This document shows, piece after piece, positions 8,346 to 16,651 of a stretch of DNA of 64,000 nucleotides. Below the pieces are notes generated by a model, which saw only the letters and a program-made list of their open reading frames with translations, had not been told where the DNA came from and ran no database searches. Source of the stretch: CAWHQZ01 sp963831645 (GTDB lineage: Bacteria > Pseudomonadota > Alphaproteobacteria > Rhizobiales > Aestuariivirgaceae); the NCBI GenBank assembly GCA_963831645.1, contig CAWHQZ010000006.1, positions 434,001 to 498,000 on the forward strand. Reading direction: 5' to 3'. The first letter of the stretch is position 1. Every line of letters starts with the position of its first letter. Position numbers and translations under genes: made by a program.

Positions 8346-9032
8346 ATGACAATGAGATACACTGGTTGCATTGTGATTGCCGTTGCGAGCCTGCTGTGCG
8401 CGTCAGAATCGGCGCTCGCTCAGGACGCGATGACCGCACCCGCACAGAGGACGGTAGGCTCGAGCCAAACGAACATGGTGCCGTCGCTTGCCGTCCTGAA
8501 CTCCGGGGGTGCGAGCCTCGAAAGCGGGAAGCTGACGATGAGCGGCATTGCGCCCACCTCGATCATCTTCGCCGACCGCCCGGTGAGAGCGGCAGGCCAT
8601 GTGCTGACCGCGGACTTCATCAAGCAATGGGCTGAGGGCAACGACAGTTTCGCCAAGGACCCGCCCAACGCGACGATCTCGGTGCTGAACCGCGACGGTT
8701 CGGCGATCGAGGATGCAGTTGTCGTCCTGAAAATGCCGAAGCTCGAAGGCGACAAGCTGACCTTCGACGTCACAGTGCTGGAAGGCGATCTCGCGGGGGC
8801 CAACGGGCCAGCTTCGTTGTTTATCGACTGGTTTGCGGCCCGCGGAGGGTTTGGCCGCGTCGGCGTTGTGGGTGGCGTCGGCTGGCATCGACCTGTGTGG
8901 CGTGGCGGTTACTATGCGCATCCTGGCCTCGCATACGGTGCCGGTTTGGCGACCGGAGCGGCGATCGGCGCAGCCGCGGTTTCGGCCTATCCTCCGCCAT
9001 GCGGCTATTACCCCTATCCGCCTTGCTACTAG
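8346..9032 (+). CDS. Exported protein of unknown function with Gly/Tyr-rich tail
   Basis: From the ATG at 8346, with AGGAG eight bases upstream, the product is 228 residues. It has a signal peptide (to about SALAQ), a compact middle domain (GKLTMSGIAPTSIIFADRP, VLTADFIKQWAEGNDSFAKD, VVVLKMPKLEGDKLTFDV) and a low-complexity C-terminal part rich in Gly, Tyr and Pro ending CGYYPYPPCY. I recognise no named family. The middle part has balanced composition and looks like a real fold. It is preceded by motif copy 1, placing it in the putative regulon, and is followed by two more small exported or anchored proteins. Confidence 0.7.
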   Translation: MTMRYTGCIVIAVASLLCASESALAQDAMTAPAQRTVGSSQTNMVPSLAVLNSGGASLESGKLTMSGIAPTSIIFADRPVRAAGHVLTADFIKQWAEGNDSFAKDPPNATISVLNRDGSAIEDAVVVLKMPKLEGDKLTFDVTVLEGDLAGANGPASLFIDWFAARGGFGRVGVVGGVGWHRPVWRGGYYAHPGLAYGAGLATGAAIGAAAVSAYPPPCGYYPYPPCY

Positions 9033-9064
9033 GCGGCGCTTCGCAGTTGCGTCGCTCGCGAACG

Positions 9065-9358
9065 ATGCCGAATGCAAGACCATTAAAGCTAGGGCGCCGG
9101 CTTGTGATAACGACAGCGGCAGTGGCGATCGCCACCTCGGTCGCGGCCGCCTGCTCTGTTGCCGACAGCGAAGCGGCCAAGGTCGCCGCCGTTGCCGTTC
9201 GGGCCGAGGGTTTTCCTTGCGCAGAGCCGGTATCTGCGCAACGGGACCCGGCGGTGAGCAAACCCGACGAGGCCGCGTGGGTTCTCGTGTGCAGCGACGC
9301 CAGCTACCGGGTGCAGTTCATGGGCGATATGCGTCCCAAGGTCGAGCGTCTCCAGTGA
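9065..9358 (+). CDS. Small exported protein, possible lipoprotein
   Basis: A 97-residue frame begins at ATG 9065, 33 bp after the previous gene. It has a basic start (RPLKLGRRLV), a hydrophobic stretch and a possible lipobox around SVAAAC. The mature part has two further cysteines (GFPCAEPV and WVLVCSD), which could form a disulfide, and a strand-rich end (DASYRVQFMGDMRPKVERLQ). No family is recognised. The start is uncertain because no strong ribosome binding site is visible. Confidence 0.5.
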   Translation: MPNARPLKLGRRLVITTAAVAIATSVAAACSVADSEAAKVAAVAVRAEGFPCAEPVSAQRDPAVSKPDEAAWVLVCSDASYRVQFMGDMRPKVERLQ

Positions 9359-9431
9359 GTGCGAGCAAACCGCTCCCTGGAGGACGCCCCGCCCTACCGG
9401 CAGCATCCGAACCCGAGATCGGTCGGACTGA

Positions 9432-10232
9432 ATGACCCTCGCCAGACGCATCCTCGCAGTTCTGGCAGTCGTCGCCCTGATCTATGTTCTTCTAGCTTAT
9501 GTCGTGCTGCCGGCGCTTTGGACACATCATGAGCATCAGCCGGGTCTCGCCAAGCGACCAATGGTCACCCGCACGGCGCAAGGGATTCCCGGCGATCCGC
9601 TGAATGTCGGTCTCGTCGGCCACAAGGAGGAGGTTATCCGGGCACTGCATGCAGGGAACTGGTATCCGGCCGACGCCATTACCCTCAAGACGAGCATCGA
9701 AATCGCCGGCAGCGTGCTCTTCGACCGGCCCTACCGGGATGCGCCAGTGAGCAACCTCTTCTACGATGGCCGCCGCGAGGATCTCGCTTTCGAGAAACCT
9801 GCCGGCGAGAGCGCCGACCGGCGTCACCATGTGCGCTTCTGGCAGGTACTCGAAAAAGGCAGAGAGGGTCGGCCGATGTGGCTCGGAGCGGTAACCTTCG
9901 ACCGCGGAGTCGGCGTGAGCGACTACACCGGCGCGATCACCCACCATATCGCCCCCGACATCGACGCCGAGCGCGACGGACTGATTTCCGGGCTCGATGC
10001 GGTGCGCATGCTGATCACCACGTACCAGGCATCGGGAGCGGGTCCGACGCTCAGCGGGCGTAACGGCGGCGGCGATCGCTACTTCACCGATGGTGAGATC
10101 ACGATCGGGGTGGTCAGCACGGATGCGCAACGGCAAACGGCACCCGCTGAGGTCCTGCCCAACCCGAGCGTTGCTTCTTTGAAGAACGCGGTATGGTCCT
10201 CGTTGAAAGGTCTGCTAAACGGGGGCAAATAG
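9432..10232 (+). CDS. LssY_C domain membrane-anchored protein
   Basis: The 266-residue protein begins with one membrane helix (ILAVLAVVALIYVLLAYVVLP) followed by an LssY C-terminal domain: GDPLNVGLVGHKEEVIRALH, GNWYPADAITLKTS, DLAFEKP and the RRHHVRFWQV segment. LssY_C occurs at the end of LssY proteins linked to type I secretion in Legionella and in stand-alone forms of unknown biochemistry. The domain here faces the periplasm. A remnant of a second copy's 3' end lies at 28464-28553. It precedes the EF-hand gene, which has its own motif copy. Confidence 0.8.
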   Translation: MTLARRILAVLAVVALIYVLLAYVVLPALWTHHEHQPGLAKRPMVTRTAQGIPGDPLNVGLVGHKEEVIRALHAGNWYPADAITLKTSIEIAGSVLFDRPYRDAPVSNLFYDGRREDLAFEKPAGESADRRHHVRFWQVLEKGREGRPMWLGAVTFDRGVGVSDYTGAITHHIAPDIDAERDGLISGLDAVRMLITTYQASGAGPTLSGRNGGGDRYFTDGEITIGVVSTDAQRQTAPAEVLPNPSVASLKNAVWSSLKGLLNGGK

Positions 10233-10336
10233 TCGAGGCGTCGAGAAGCGAAGCGAAATTGCGACATGAGAACGGCAGGAATGCTCCTTTTCAGACGCTA
10301 AGCTGAAGGCTGATTGCGCCAATCTCCTGATCGCAG

Positions 10337-10353
10337 TTGCACCTAAGTACAAT
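10337..10353 (+). promoter_or_regulatory. Shared 17-bp motif, copy 2
   Basis: TTGCACCTAAGTACAAT ends 64 bp before the ATG of the EF-hand gene at 10418, exactly the spacing seen at copy 1. TACAAT at its 3' end resembles a -10 hexamer. The equal spacing in two unrelated leader sequences argues for function. Confidence 0.6.
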
Positions 10354-10417
10354 AGGCGCTGAAGCACAGTCCTTCTAGTTGTCCAGGTTGACAAGTGTGT
10401 GACAGAAGGAGATACCG

Positions 10418-10711
10418 ATGAAGATTCTCTTTGCTGCGTTGCTCGGCCTGAGCCTGCCGTTGTTGGCGGGACCTTCACTTGCTGCCGATGAGGCAGAATG
10501 TAAAACGATCTGGGAAGTGGCCGACGCCAACAAGGATGGTGCGTTTGTACCGGAGGAGCACAGCAAAGCTGCCGACGAGGCCATATCAGACTGGGGTGGC
10601 TTCGATACCGATGGCGACGGCAAGCTGGCGAACGCGGAGTTCACCGAAGCCTGCAAGAAGGATGCCTTCAAGGGAATCCCTGCCGAGAGCTGGGGTACCA
10701 AGCAGGAGTAG
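10418..10711 (+). CDS. Exported EF-hand calcium-binding protein
   Basis: The 97-residue precursor has a signal peptide ending SLAA and two EF-hand loops: D36-A-N-K-D40-G to E47, and D63-T-D-G-D-G to E74. It should bind calcium in the periplasm. The loops lack the Pro at position 2 typical of lanmodulin, so a lanthanide role is not indicated. Calcium is a cofactor of both sulfatases and PQQ dehydrogenases encoded in this island, so a supporting role is conceivable but only inferred. Motif copy 2 lies upstream, a good ribosome binding site (AGAAGGAGA) precedes the ATG, and a strong hairpin follows. Confidence 0.8.
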   Translation: MKILFAALLGLSLPLLAGPSLAADEAECKTIWEVADANKDGAFVPEEHSKAADEAISDWGGFDTDGDGKLANAEFTEACKKDAFKGIPAESWGTKQE

Positions 10712-10720
10712 CAGGATTCT

Positions 10721-10750
10721 GGCGGGGCCACGCGTCTGCGTGACCCCGCC
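10721..10750 (+). terminator. Hairpin after EF-hand gene
   Basis: GGCGGGGCCACG pairs with CGTGACCCCGCC around a short loop, ten bases after the EF-hand stop codon. There is no long T run, so termination strength is uncertain. A near copy occurs at 10874-10905. Confidence 0.6.
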
Positions 10751-10780
10751 TGTCGGCAGCAATGAGAAACCAGTGGCGCG

Positions 10781-10861
10781 AACTATGCTGCCGACGGCAA
10801 ACTGACGGCCGCGGAGTTCACCGAAGCCTGCAAGGCGGATGTCTCTAAGGACATCAAATAA
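10781..10861 (+). pseudogene. Orphan 3' end of a second EF-hand gene
   Basis: The frame reads AADGKLTAAEFTEACKADVSKDIK-stop, matching the end of the EF-hand gene just upstream (GDGKLANAEFTEACKKDAFKGI). It lacks a start and first loop. Both copies are followed by the same type of GGCCACGCG hairpin, so this is a tandem duplication whose second copy lost its 5' part. Confidence 0.7.
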
Positions 10862-10873
10862 TACCAATATTCC

Positions 10874-10905
10874 GGTAGGGCCACGCGCCTTGGCGTGACC
10901 CCACC
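10874..10905 (+). terminator. Second copy of the EF-hand hairpin
   Basis: GGTAGGGCCACGCG pairs imperfectly with CGTGACCCCACC. It duplicates the hairpin at 10721-10750 and follows the truncated EF-hand copy. Confidence 0.55.
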
Positions 10906-11459
10906 TGCCAACTGAAAGTGAAGAACCACCAGGCGCTGCCGAGGCCCGTCGGTTGCTTGGAGATGGGGGCAAGTTAACAGTAAGCATGCGGCTGGGCTTC
11001 GGCACTCTTGTCGACTTGATAACCACAACCTCCCGCCAAGGGCCTACAAGACGATCGAGCTTGCGCCGTCGCTCGCTGCGTCCGCATTTGACCCCAACCC
11101 AGCCCAATCCCTCGCGTGAGTTGGGACTGAACGGCCCCTCGACCGCCAAGGTCCAGTTCACGCAATCTCGGCGCGTGGAGTCACTCGTCCCGCAGTTGTC
11201 GTAAAATCGTCGCAAATGAGCGGGATTTACCGTGGCGGGACAATACTTAGCCAAACCGAGGCCCGCCATCGTCGTCATGGTGCTGGCGCATCGGGGCTTC
11301 ATCTTCGTCTATCCTCCTTGCGCGGAACATCTTGACATCAGCAAATGCGCCCTTTCCCCTGCAGCTGTCCGCACAGAGGTTGCCGCGACAGTGAATGGCG
11401 TCATGAATTGACCGCAGCAGAGGGCTGGCGAAGAGCTCAGCCAGTGGGCGCCGCATGCC
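10906..11459. other. Intergenic region without a recognisable gene
   Basis: About 550 bp before the kinase gene show no convincing coding frame. On the minus strand a strong AAGGAGGA lies nine bases before an ATG at 11302, but the frame behind it resembles no known protein and is broken in composition. It may be the head of a lost gene. A degenerate inverse match to the shared motif (GGCTAAGTATTGT, minus strand, near 11240-11255) also lies here. Confidence 0.35.
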
Positions 11460-13450
11460 ATGCACTTGGCGCCAAGACTCCTGCTCGTTGCGATCATTTG
11501 CTTTTTGAGCACCGAGATCGGCTTTGCGCACAAGGTACCGCCTCACAACATCTCGGTTCTCTGGCCGACGAACGCAATTCTGTTTGCCGTACTGGTGGTG
11601 ACCCCGGTCCGGGATTGGTGGGCTTATGCTATTGCGGCCTACTTCACCTCCATCATCCGCGATGCGCTCGCAGGTTTCCCAATCTCGGGAATCTTTTTCC
11701 TCGCCGCCGCTCTCCTCGAGGCCTTCATTGCCGCGCTCGGCGTACGTCGGTTTGCCGATGGTATTCATGCCTTCGAAAGTCTTCAAACCCTTGTTGCCTA
11801 CGTCGTTACTACAGTTGTCATCGCCACCTCCGCCTCTTCATTCGTGGCGGCCTTCGCGGGCGGAGTAGACAACTACTGGTTCTACTGGCGCGAATGGTTC
11901 CTTCCCCAGGCCCTGGCATACCTGACGCTGGCTCCGGCGATCCTCACCTGGATCAGCGCTTCCCTCACCAGTGCAATTAAAGGTTCTCTTCCGCGCCTCG
12001 TGGAAATCTGCCTGCTTAGCTGCGGGTTGTTCGTAGTCTGCCTCGGCGTCTTTGCTTGGGCGCCACCAATCGAGGGCAGCGTCCCAACTATGGTGTATTT
12101 GCCTCTCCCGTTCCTTCTGTGGGCGGCGGTGCGTTTCGGTCCGGCCGGCGTCAACACGGCTCTGCTGATCGTCACTTTTTTTTCGATCTCCAGCACTGTC
12201 TACGGACGCGGGCCATTTGCGACCAGCGGCCTTGCCGAGAGTGTGCTCCCCCTGCAATTGTTCCTCGTTGTGATTTCTCTTCCGTTGATGTTCCTGGCGG
12301 CACTGATCACGGAGAGACGAGAGAAAGTGAACGCTCTTAGCGAGAGCGAGGCACGCTTCCATTCGATGGCCGACACTGCGCCGGTGTTCATCTGGATGTC
12401 GGGACAGGACCGGCTCCGCACTTTTTTCAATAAGCGTTGGCTTGATTTCACCGGGCGGTCCCCGGAGCACGAACACGGTAATGGCTGGTCAGAGGGAATC
12501 CATCCTGACGATGTCGAACGAACCCTGACAACCTACGTCGAGACCTTCGATGAGAGAAAAGAGTTTACAATGGAGTACCGCCTGCGAAGGCACGACGGCG
12601 AATACCGCTGGCTGTTGGATACGGGCATTCCCCGTGTCGCGTCGGACGGGACGTTTCTCGGCTACATCGGTTGTGCACATGATGTCAGCGAGCGGAAGCT
12701 GGCCGAGGAACGTGCGTGGCGGCAGCGGGGCGAGCTCGCCCATGTGGCCCGTATCGCGACCATGGGCGAGCTGACGGCGTCGCTTGCCCATGAGCTGAAC
12801 CAGCCGCTCGCCACCATTCTCATGAATGCCGAGGCAGCTCATTGCTTGTTGGCCGCCAAGCCGAGACGAACCTGAACGAAGTTCAGCAGATCGTCAGCGA
12901 TATCCGCGACGTCGCCGACCGCGCGGGCGAGATCATCCACGGGCTGCGTGCACTCGTCAGGAAGGAGCAGCCGGCATTGGGACCGGTCGATCTGGTCACC
13001 GTCATCCGCGAAGTCGTCCTGCTCGTCCACAGCGATGCTGTCTTACATAACTGTCGTGTCTCAATCGAAGCCGCTCCCGATCTCCCGCCGGTGCAGGGCG
13101 ACAGGGTTCAGTTGCAGCAAGTAGTTCTCAACCTGCTTGTGAACGCGTTCGACGCCATGAAGAAGTGCCCGCCGCACGAACGCCACGTCGTGGTGCGGGC
13201 AGAACCGGATGGTGCGAATATGATCAGGGTGTCTGCCCGCGACTGCGGGACGGGTTTCCGCGGCGACAGTCTCGAGAAGGTTTTCCAGCCTTTTTACACC
13301 ACCAAACGTGAAGGACTCGGCATGGGTCTGTCCATCAGTCGCGCCATCGTCGAGGCCCACGGCGGGCGTCTGTGGGCGAAGAACAATCCGGACCGGGGCG
13401 CCACTCTTTGCTTCACGGTTCCGCTGGAACACGCACAGGGAAAGCGATAG
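11460..13450 (+). CDS. MASE1-PAS sensor histidine kinase (one frameshift)
   Basis: The N-terminal 280 residues are a MASE1-type membrane sensor with about eight helices and the VLWPTNAILFAV segment typical of the domain. A PAS domain follows (SEARFHSMADTAPVFIW ... DGTFLGYIGCAHDVSERK). The kinase core has the H-box AHELNQPLATI, N-box NLLVNAFDAM and G-boxes DCGTGF and GLGMGLSISRAIVEAHGG. The frame breaks near 12857; one missing base (GCCAAGGCCGAG expected) would restore a 663-residue protein. The FixJ-type regulator starts ten bases after its stop, so the pair is a two-component system. The signal is unknown; MASE1 usually senses a small ligand or membrane state. Confidence 0.85.
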
Positions 13451-13459
13451 TGAACCGTC

Positions 13460-14158
13460 GTGGCTCGGGTCGTTGAATCAAACATCCAATTGCGTGCATC
13501 CGATATGACCTCCGCGACGCCGGTCATCCACATTGTCGATGATGAGCCGTCGTTCCGCACGGCAGTGGCACGCCTGCTCCGGGCATCCGGTTATCAGGTC
13601 GCTCTCTATGATTCGGGCGAGCAGTTCCTGGAGAAGCTGCCGCGCGCGGAGCCTGGTTGCATCCTGCTCGACATGCGAATGGCCGGGGTGGGCGGGCTGG
13701 AGGTGCAGGCTCGCCTCTCGAAGCAGGGAAATATCCTGCCGATCGTCTTCCTGACCGGGCATGGAGATATTCCAGGGAGCGTGCGCGCCATCAAGGCTGG
13801 CGCCGAGGACTTTTTGTCCAAGCCGGTATCCAAAGCCAAGCTGCTGGAAGCCGTCGAGCGAGCCCTGCTACGCTACGAGGAACAGCGACAACAACGTGAT
13901 CGGCTTGACGATCTCCGGGCACTCGTTTCCACGCTCACGCCGCGGGAAAGCGCGGTTTTTGCCTTGGTCGTCCGCGGCAAGCTCAACAAGCAGATCGCGC
14001 ACGAGCTGGGCACGTCAGTGCGAACCGTCAAGGCGCATCGCCATGCGGTGATGGAGAAGCTCAAGGTACGGTCGCTGGCCGAGGCCGTCTTGATCGGCGA
14101 GCAACTCGGCTTCGTGTCCGCAACCGGTGGCAGCGAAAACGCTTTTGCTGTCGAATAG
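13460..14158 (+). CDS. FixJ/NarL-type response regulator
   Basis: Residues from about 20 form a receiver domain with the acidic pocket IVDDEP, phosphoacceptor Asp in ILLDMRM, FLTGHGDI and the conserved Lys in FLSKPVS. The C-terminal part is a LuxR-type helix-turn-helix (LTPRESAVFALVVRGKLNKQIAHELG, VRTVKAHRHAVMEKL). It is the likely partner of the kinase directly upstream and is the natural candidate to bind the repeated motif in this island, though no direct evidence exists. The GTG at 13460 opens the frame; an ATG at 13505 would give a more standard N-terminus (MTSATPVIHIVDDEP). Confidence 0.9.
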   Translation: MARVVESNIQLRASDMTSATPVIHIVDDEPSFRTAVARLLRASGYQVALYDSGEQFLEKLPRAEPGCILLDMRMAGVGGLEVQARLSKQGNILPIVFLTGHGDIPGSVRAIKAGAEDFLSKPVSKAKLLEAVERALLRYEEQRQQRDRLDDLRALVSTLTPRESAVFALVVRGKLNKQIAHELGTSVRTVKAHRHAVMEKLKVRSLAEAVLIGEQLGFVSATGGSENAFAVE

Positions 14159-14210
14159 GATATGTTCGCCGCGACGTGCCGAGGCGCCAACATCCGCCGG
14201 CACCGTATAC

Positions 14211-14227
14211 CTGCACCAAAGGACAAT
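14211..14227 (+). promoter_or_regulatory. Shared 17-bp motif, divergent copy 3
   Basis: CTGCACCAAAGGACAAT differs from copy 1 at two positions. It lies 44 bp before the ATG at 14272 of the receiver-only regulator, or 92 bp before an alternative TTG start at 14320. Confidence 0.4.
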
Positions 14228-14271
14228 AGTGGTCCGGCAGCGCCGCTCGATACTTGCCGACCAGATAAACT

Positions 14272-14691
14272 TTGCTCCATCCGCTGCGCCCTCGGGCTCA
14301 GCACCAAGCCGGGTATTCCTTGCAGACGACCAAGCGGAAGCTCATTGCGGTTGTGGACGATGATCCAGCCCTGTTGAAGGCCATCGAGCGCCTGTTGAGC
14401 GCACACGGTTTCGAGGTGGAGCTGTTCGCTTCGGCCGAGGCATTCCTCGCCAGCGATGCGGCGAGCAGAATGGCCTGTCTCGTTCTCGATATTCATCTGG
14501 GTGGCATGTCCGGCATTGAGCTGCGGCGCCACCTGACGGCAATCGGCTGCCGGCTTCCCGTCGTTTTCATCACGGCCGTGACCGATGACGCCACCCATAG
14601 GGAAGCGATCGACGCAGGCTGCGTTGCTTGTCTGCGCAAGCCGTTTTCAGCACAGCTGTTGCTCGACGCGATCGACGAGGCGACGGCCTGA
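14272..14691 (+). CDS. Single-domain (receiver-only) response regulator
   Basis: The product is little more than a receiver domain: VVDDDPALLKAIERLL, phosphoacceptor Asp in LVLDIHLGGMSG, FITAVTDD and the conserved Lys in CLRKPFSA. No output domain follows. Such proteins act as phosphate sinks or connectors in phosphorelays. It follows the FixJ-type regulator gene by about 110 bp and has its own motif copy, suggesting feedback on the kinase. The start is uncertain: ATG 14272 gives 139 residues, TTG 14320 gives 123 and a more standard N-terminus. Confidence 0.85.
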   Translation: MLHPLRPRAQHQAGYSLQTTKRKLIAVVDDDPALLKAIERLLSAHGFEVELFASAEAFLASDAASRMACLVLDIHLGGMSGIELRRHLTAIGCRLPVVFITAVTDDATHREAIDAGCVACLRKPFSAQLLLDAIDEATA

Positions 14692-14716
14692 CGAACAGCC
14701 GGTCAGCATCGCACGG

Positions 14717-14733
14717 TTGCCCCTAAGTACAAT
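14717..14733 (+). promoter_or_regulatory. Shared 17-bp motif, copy 4
   Basis: TTGCCCCTAAGTACAAT lies 103 bp before the ATG of the first sulfatase gene, differing from copy 2 at one base. It connects the sulfatase-HAD operon to the other motif-bearing genes. Confidence 0.55.
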
Positions 14734-14836
14734 ATCGGACATCCGCTTTCGAGGGATATGGTCTCCCGGCGGCATCCGCGACTGCGGCAATGTCAGCGAG
14801 CGGCCGTCAAGCCAAGCAACTTGGAGGAACCAAATT

Positions 14837-16550
14837 ATGAAGTTCAGTAAAAGCAGATGGCTCGGTCTGTTTGCATGGGTCGTTGCCGTGATGGTGACGG
14901 GGATGCCGGCGGCCGCGCAGCAGGAGAAACCCAATATCCTCTTCATAATGGGCGATGACATCGGCTGGATGCAGCCGAGCGTCTACCACCGCGGCCTGAT
15001 GGTCGGAGAAACACCCAACATCGACCGCATCGCGCAGGAAGGCGCGATGTTTACGGACTATGTAGCCATGCAGAGCTGCACGTCCGGACGTAACGCTTTC
15101 TTCACCGGAATGTATCCGTTGCGCACCGGCATGATCCCACCGCAACTGCCGGGGAGCCCGTCCTATTTGCGGCCCGGCACGCCGGCTCTTGCCAAGTTCC
15201 TGCTCGATCTCGGCTACAACACCGGCGAGTTCGGCAAGAACCACCTGGGCGATCACACCGCCGCCCTGCCGACCGCCCACGGCTTCCAGGAATACTGGGG
15301 TTACCTCTACCATCTCGACGCGATGCAGGGAGTAAGCTTCCCCGACATCAACAAGACTCCAACCGAGCAGACCGTCGCCCCGCCGTGCAAGAGCACGCCC
15401 GTTCCGGGCCTTGCTGAGGTTCCCGGCGCGGTGGATCCCAAGACGACGATCTGCCTGACGCCGCCGCGTCCTGTGATCTGGTGCAAATCCTCGGACGGTA
15501 TGGAGAAGAATCAGACGTGCAAGGATGAGGGCCCGCTGACGCTGGAGCGTTCGAAAACCGTGGATGAGGAAATCTCCGCCAAGGTAATCGACTTCCTCGA
15601 CCGCAACGACCCCAAGAAGACCAATAAGCCGTTCTTCGTCTGGTACAACCCGGCGCGCATGCATGTCGTGACCGTGCTCCCGCCGAAGTACGAGGCCATG
15701 CTCGGCGAAAAGGGCGGCAAGGATTGGGGCGTCAACGAAGCCGGTATGAAGCAGATGGACGACAATATCGGCCTTGTCCTCAAGAAGCTCGAGGATATGG
15801 GCCAGCTCGACAACACCATCGTTGTCTTCACTACCGACAATGGCGCCGAGGCGATTTCTTTCCCGGATGGCGGCGTCACCCCGTTCAAGGGTCAGAAAGG
15901 CGAGGCCTGGGAAGGCGGCTACCGCGCCCCAATGGTGATCCGCTGGCCGGGTCACATCAAGCCCGGTACGGTGAACAACCAGTTGTTCGCGGCCCTCGAC
16001 TGGGTGCCCACGCTGGTCGACATCGCCGGCGGACCCAAGGGCAACGAGCTGAAGACTCAGATCGAAAGGGGCGAGTATCCCGGAATCGTCAAGACGACAC
16101 TCGACGGCTTCAACCAGCGCGACTTGCTCGAGGGCAAGACCGACAAGTCGGCGCGCGACTTCTTCTACTATTTCTCGGGGTCGACGCCGTCGGCGGTGCG
16201 CTACAAGAACTGGAAGATGTATTACACCATGTCGCAGCCGGGGCCGGCGGGATGGATCATGCCGCTTGTCCCCTTCCACTTCACTCTGGTTCAGAACATC
16301 AAGCGCGATCCCTTCGAGCAGGCGGTCGGAATCGATCAGAAGATCGGCCATGAGCCTGGGCGGTGCCCTGGGTGGCCCGATGACGGCCTTCCAATACGAC
16401 TGGAACATGCTGCCCATTGGCCAGCAGCTGTGGCTAGAGCATCTATTGTCCTACGAGAAGTTCCCGCCGCTGCAGGCTCCCGAGTCCTACAATCTCAGTG
16501 GGATCTTGGAGCAGGTCAAGAAAGCCAATGCCAGTCACGCGGGCGACTAG
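14837..16550 (+). CDS. Type I sulfatase 1, periplasmic (C-terminal frameshift)
   Basis: The precursor has a signal peptide ending near PAAAQ, the metal-binding start PNILFIMGDDIG (Asp40, Asp41) and the sulfatase signature at Cys81: C-T-S-G-R. The usual formylglycine motif is C-x-P/A-x-R, so Ser at the third position is unusual. Other family segments are GKNHLGDHTAALPTAHGF and FTTDNGAEAISFPDGG. GGAGGA precedes the ATG. Near 16343 one extra base shifts the frame; correcting it restores the tail AMSLGGALGGPMTAFQYDWN to the stop at 16550 (about 570 residues). Two further genes, a second sulfatase and a HAD hydrolase, follow closely and are likely co-transcribed. Confidence 0.85.
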
Positions 16551-16651
16551 CTGGTTGAGGTAGGCACCAAACCCGGGGTCGCGCTGTTCCTCTCTGGATG
16601 GGACAGCGCGACTCCTCTTCAACAAAATCGTTCAGTTCATCGGTGGATGTC

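Noticed and set aside
10418..10711. Lanmodulin-type lanthanide binding by the EF-hand protein
   Set aside because: Only two EF loops are present and neither has the Pro at position 2 typical of lanmodulin. Ordinary calcium binding is the simpler reading.
14807..16417. A 536-codon minus-strand frame opposite sulfatase 1
   Set aside because: It has no ribosome binding site or protein-like composition, while the plus strand encodes a clear sulfatase.
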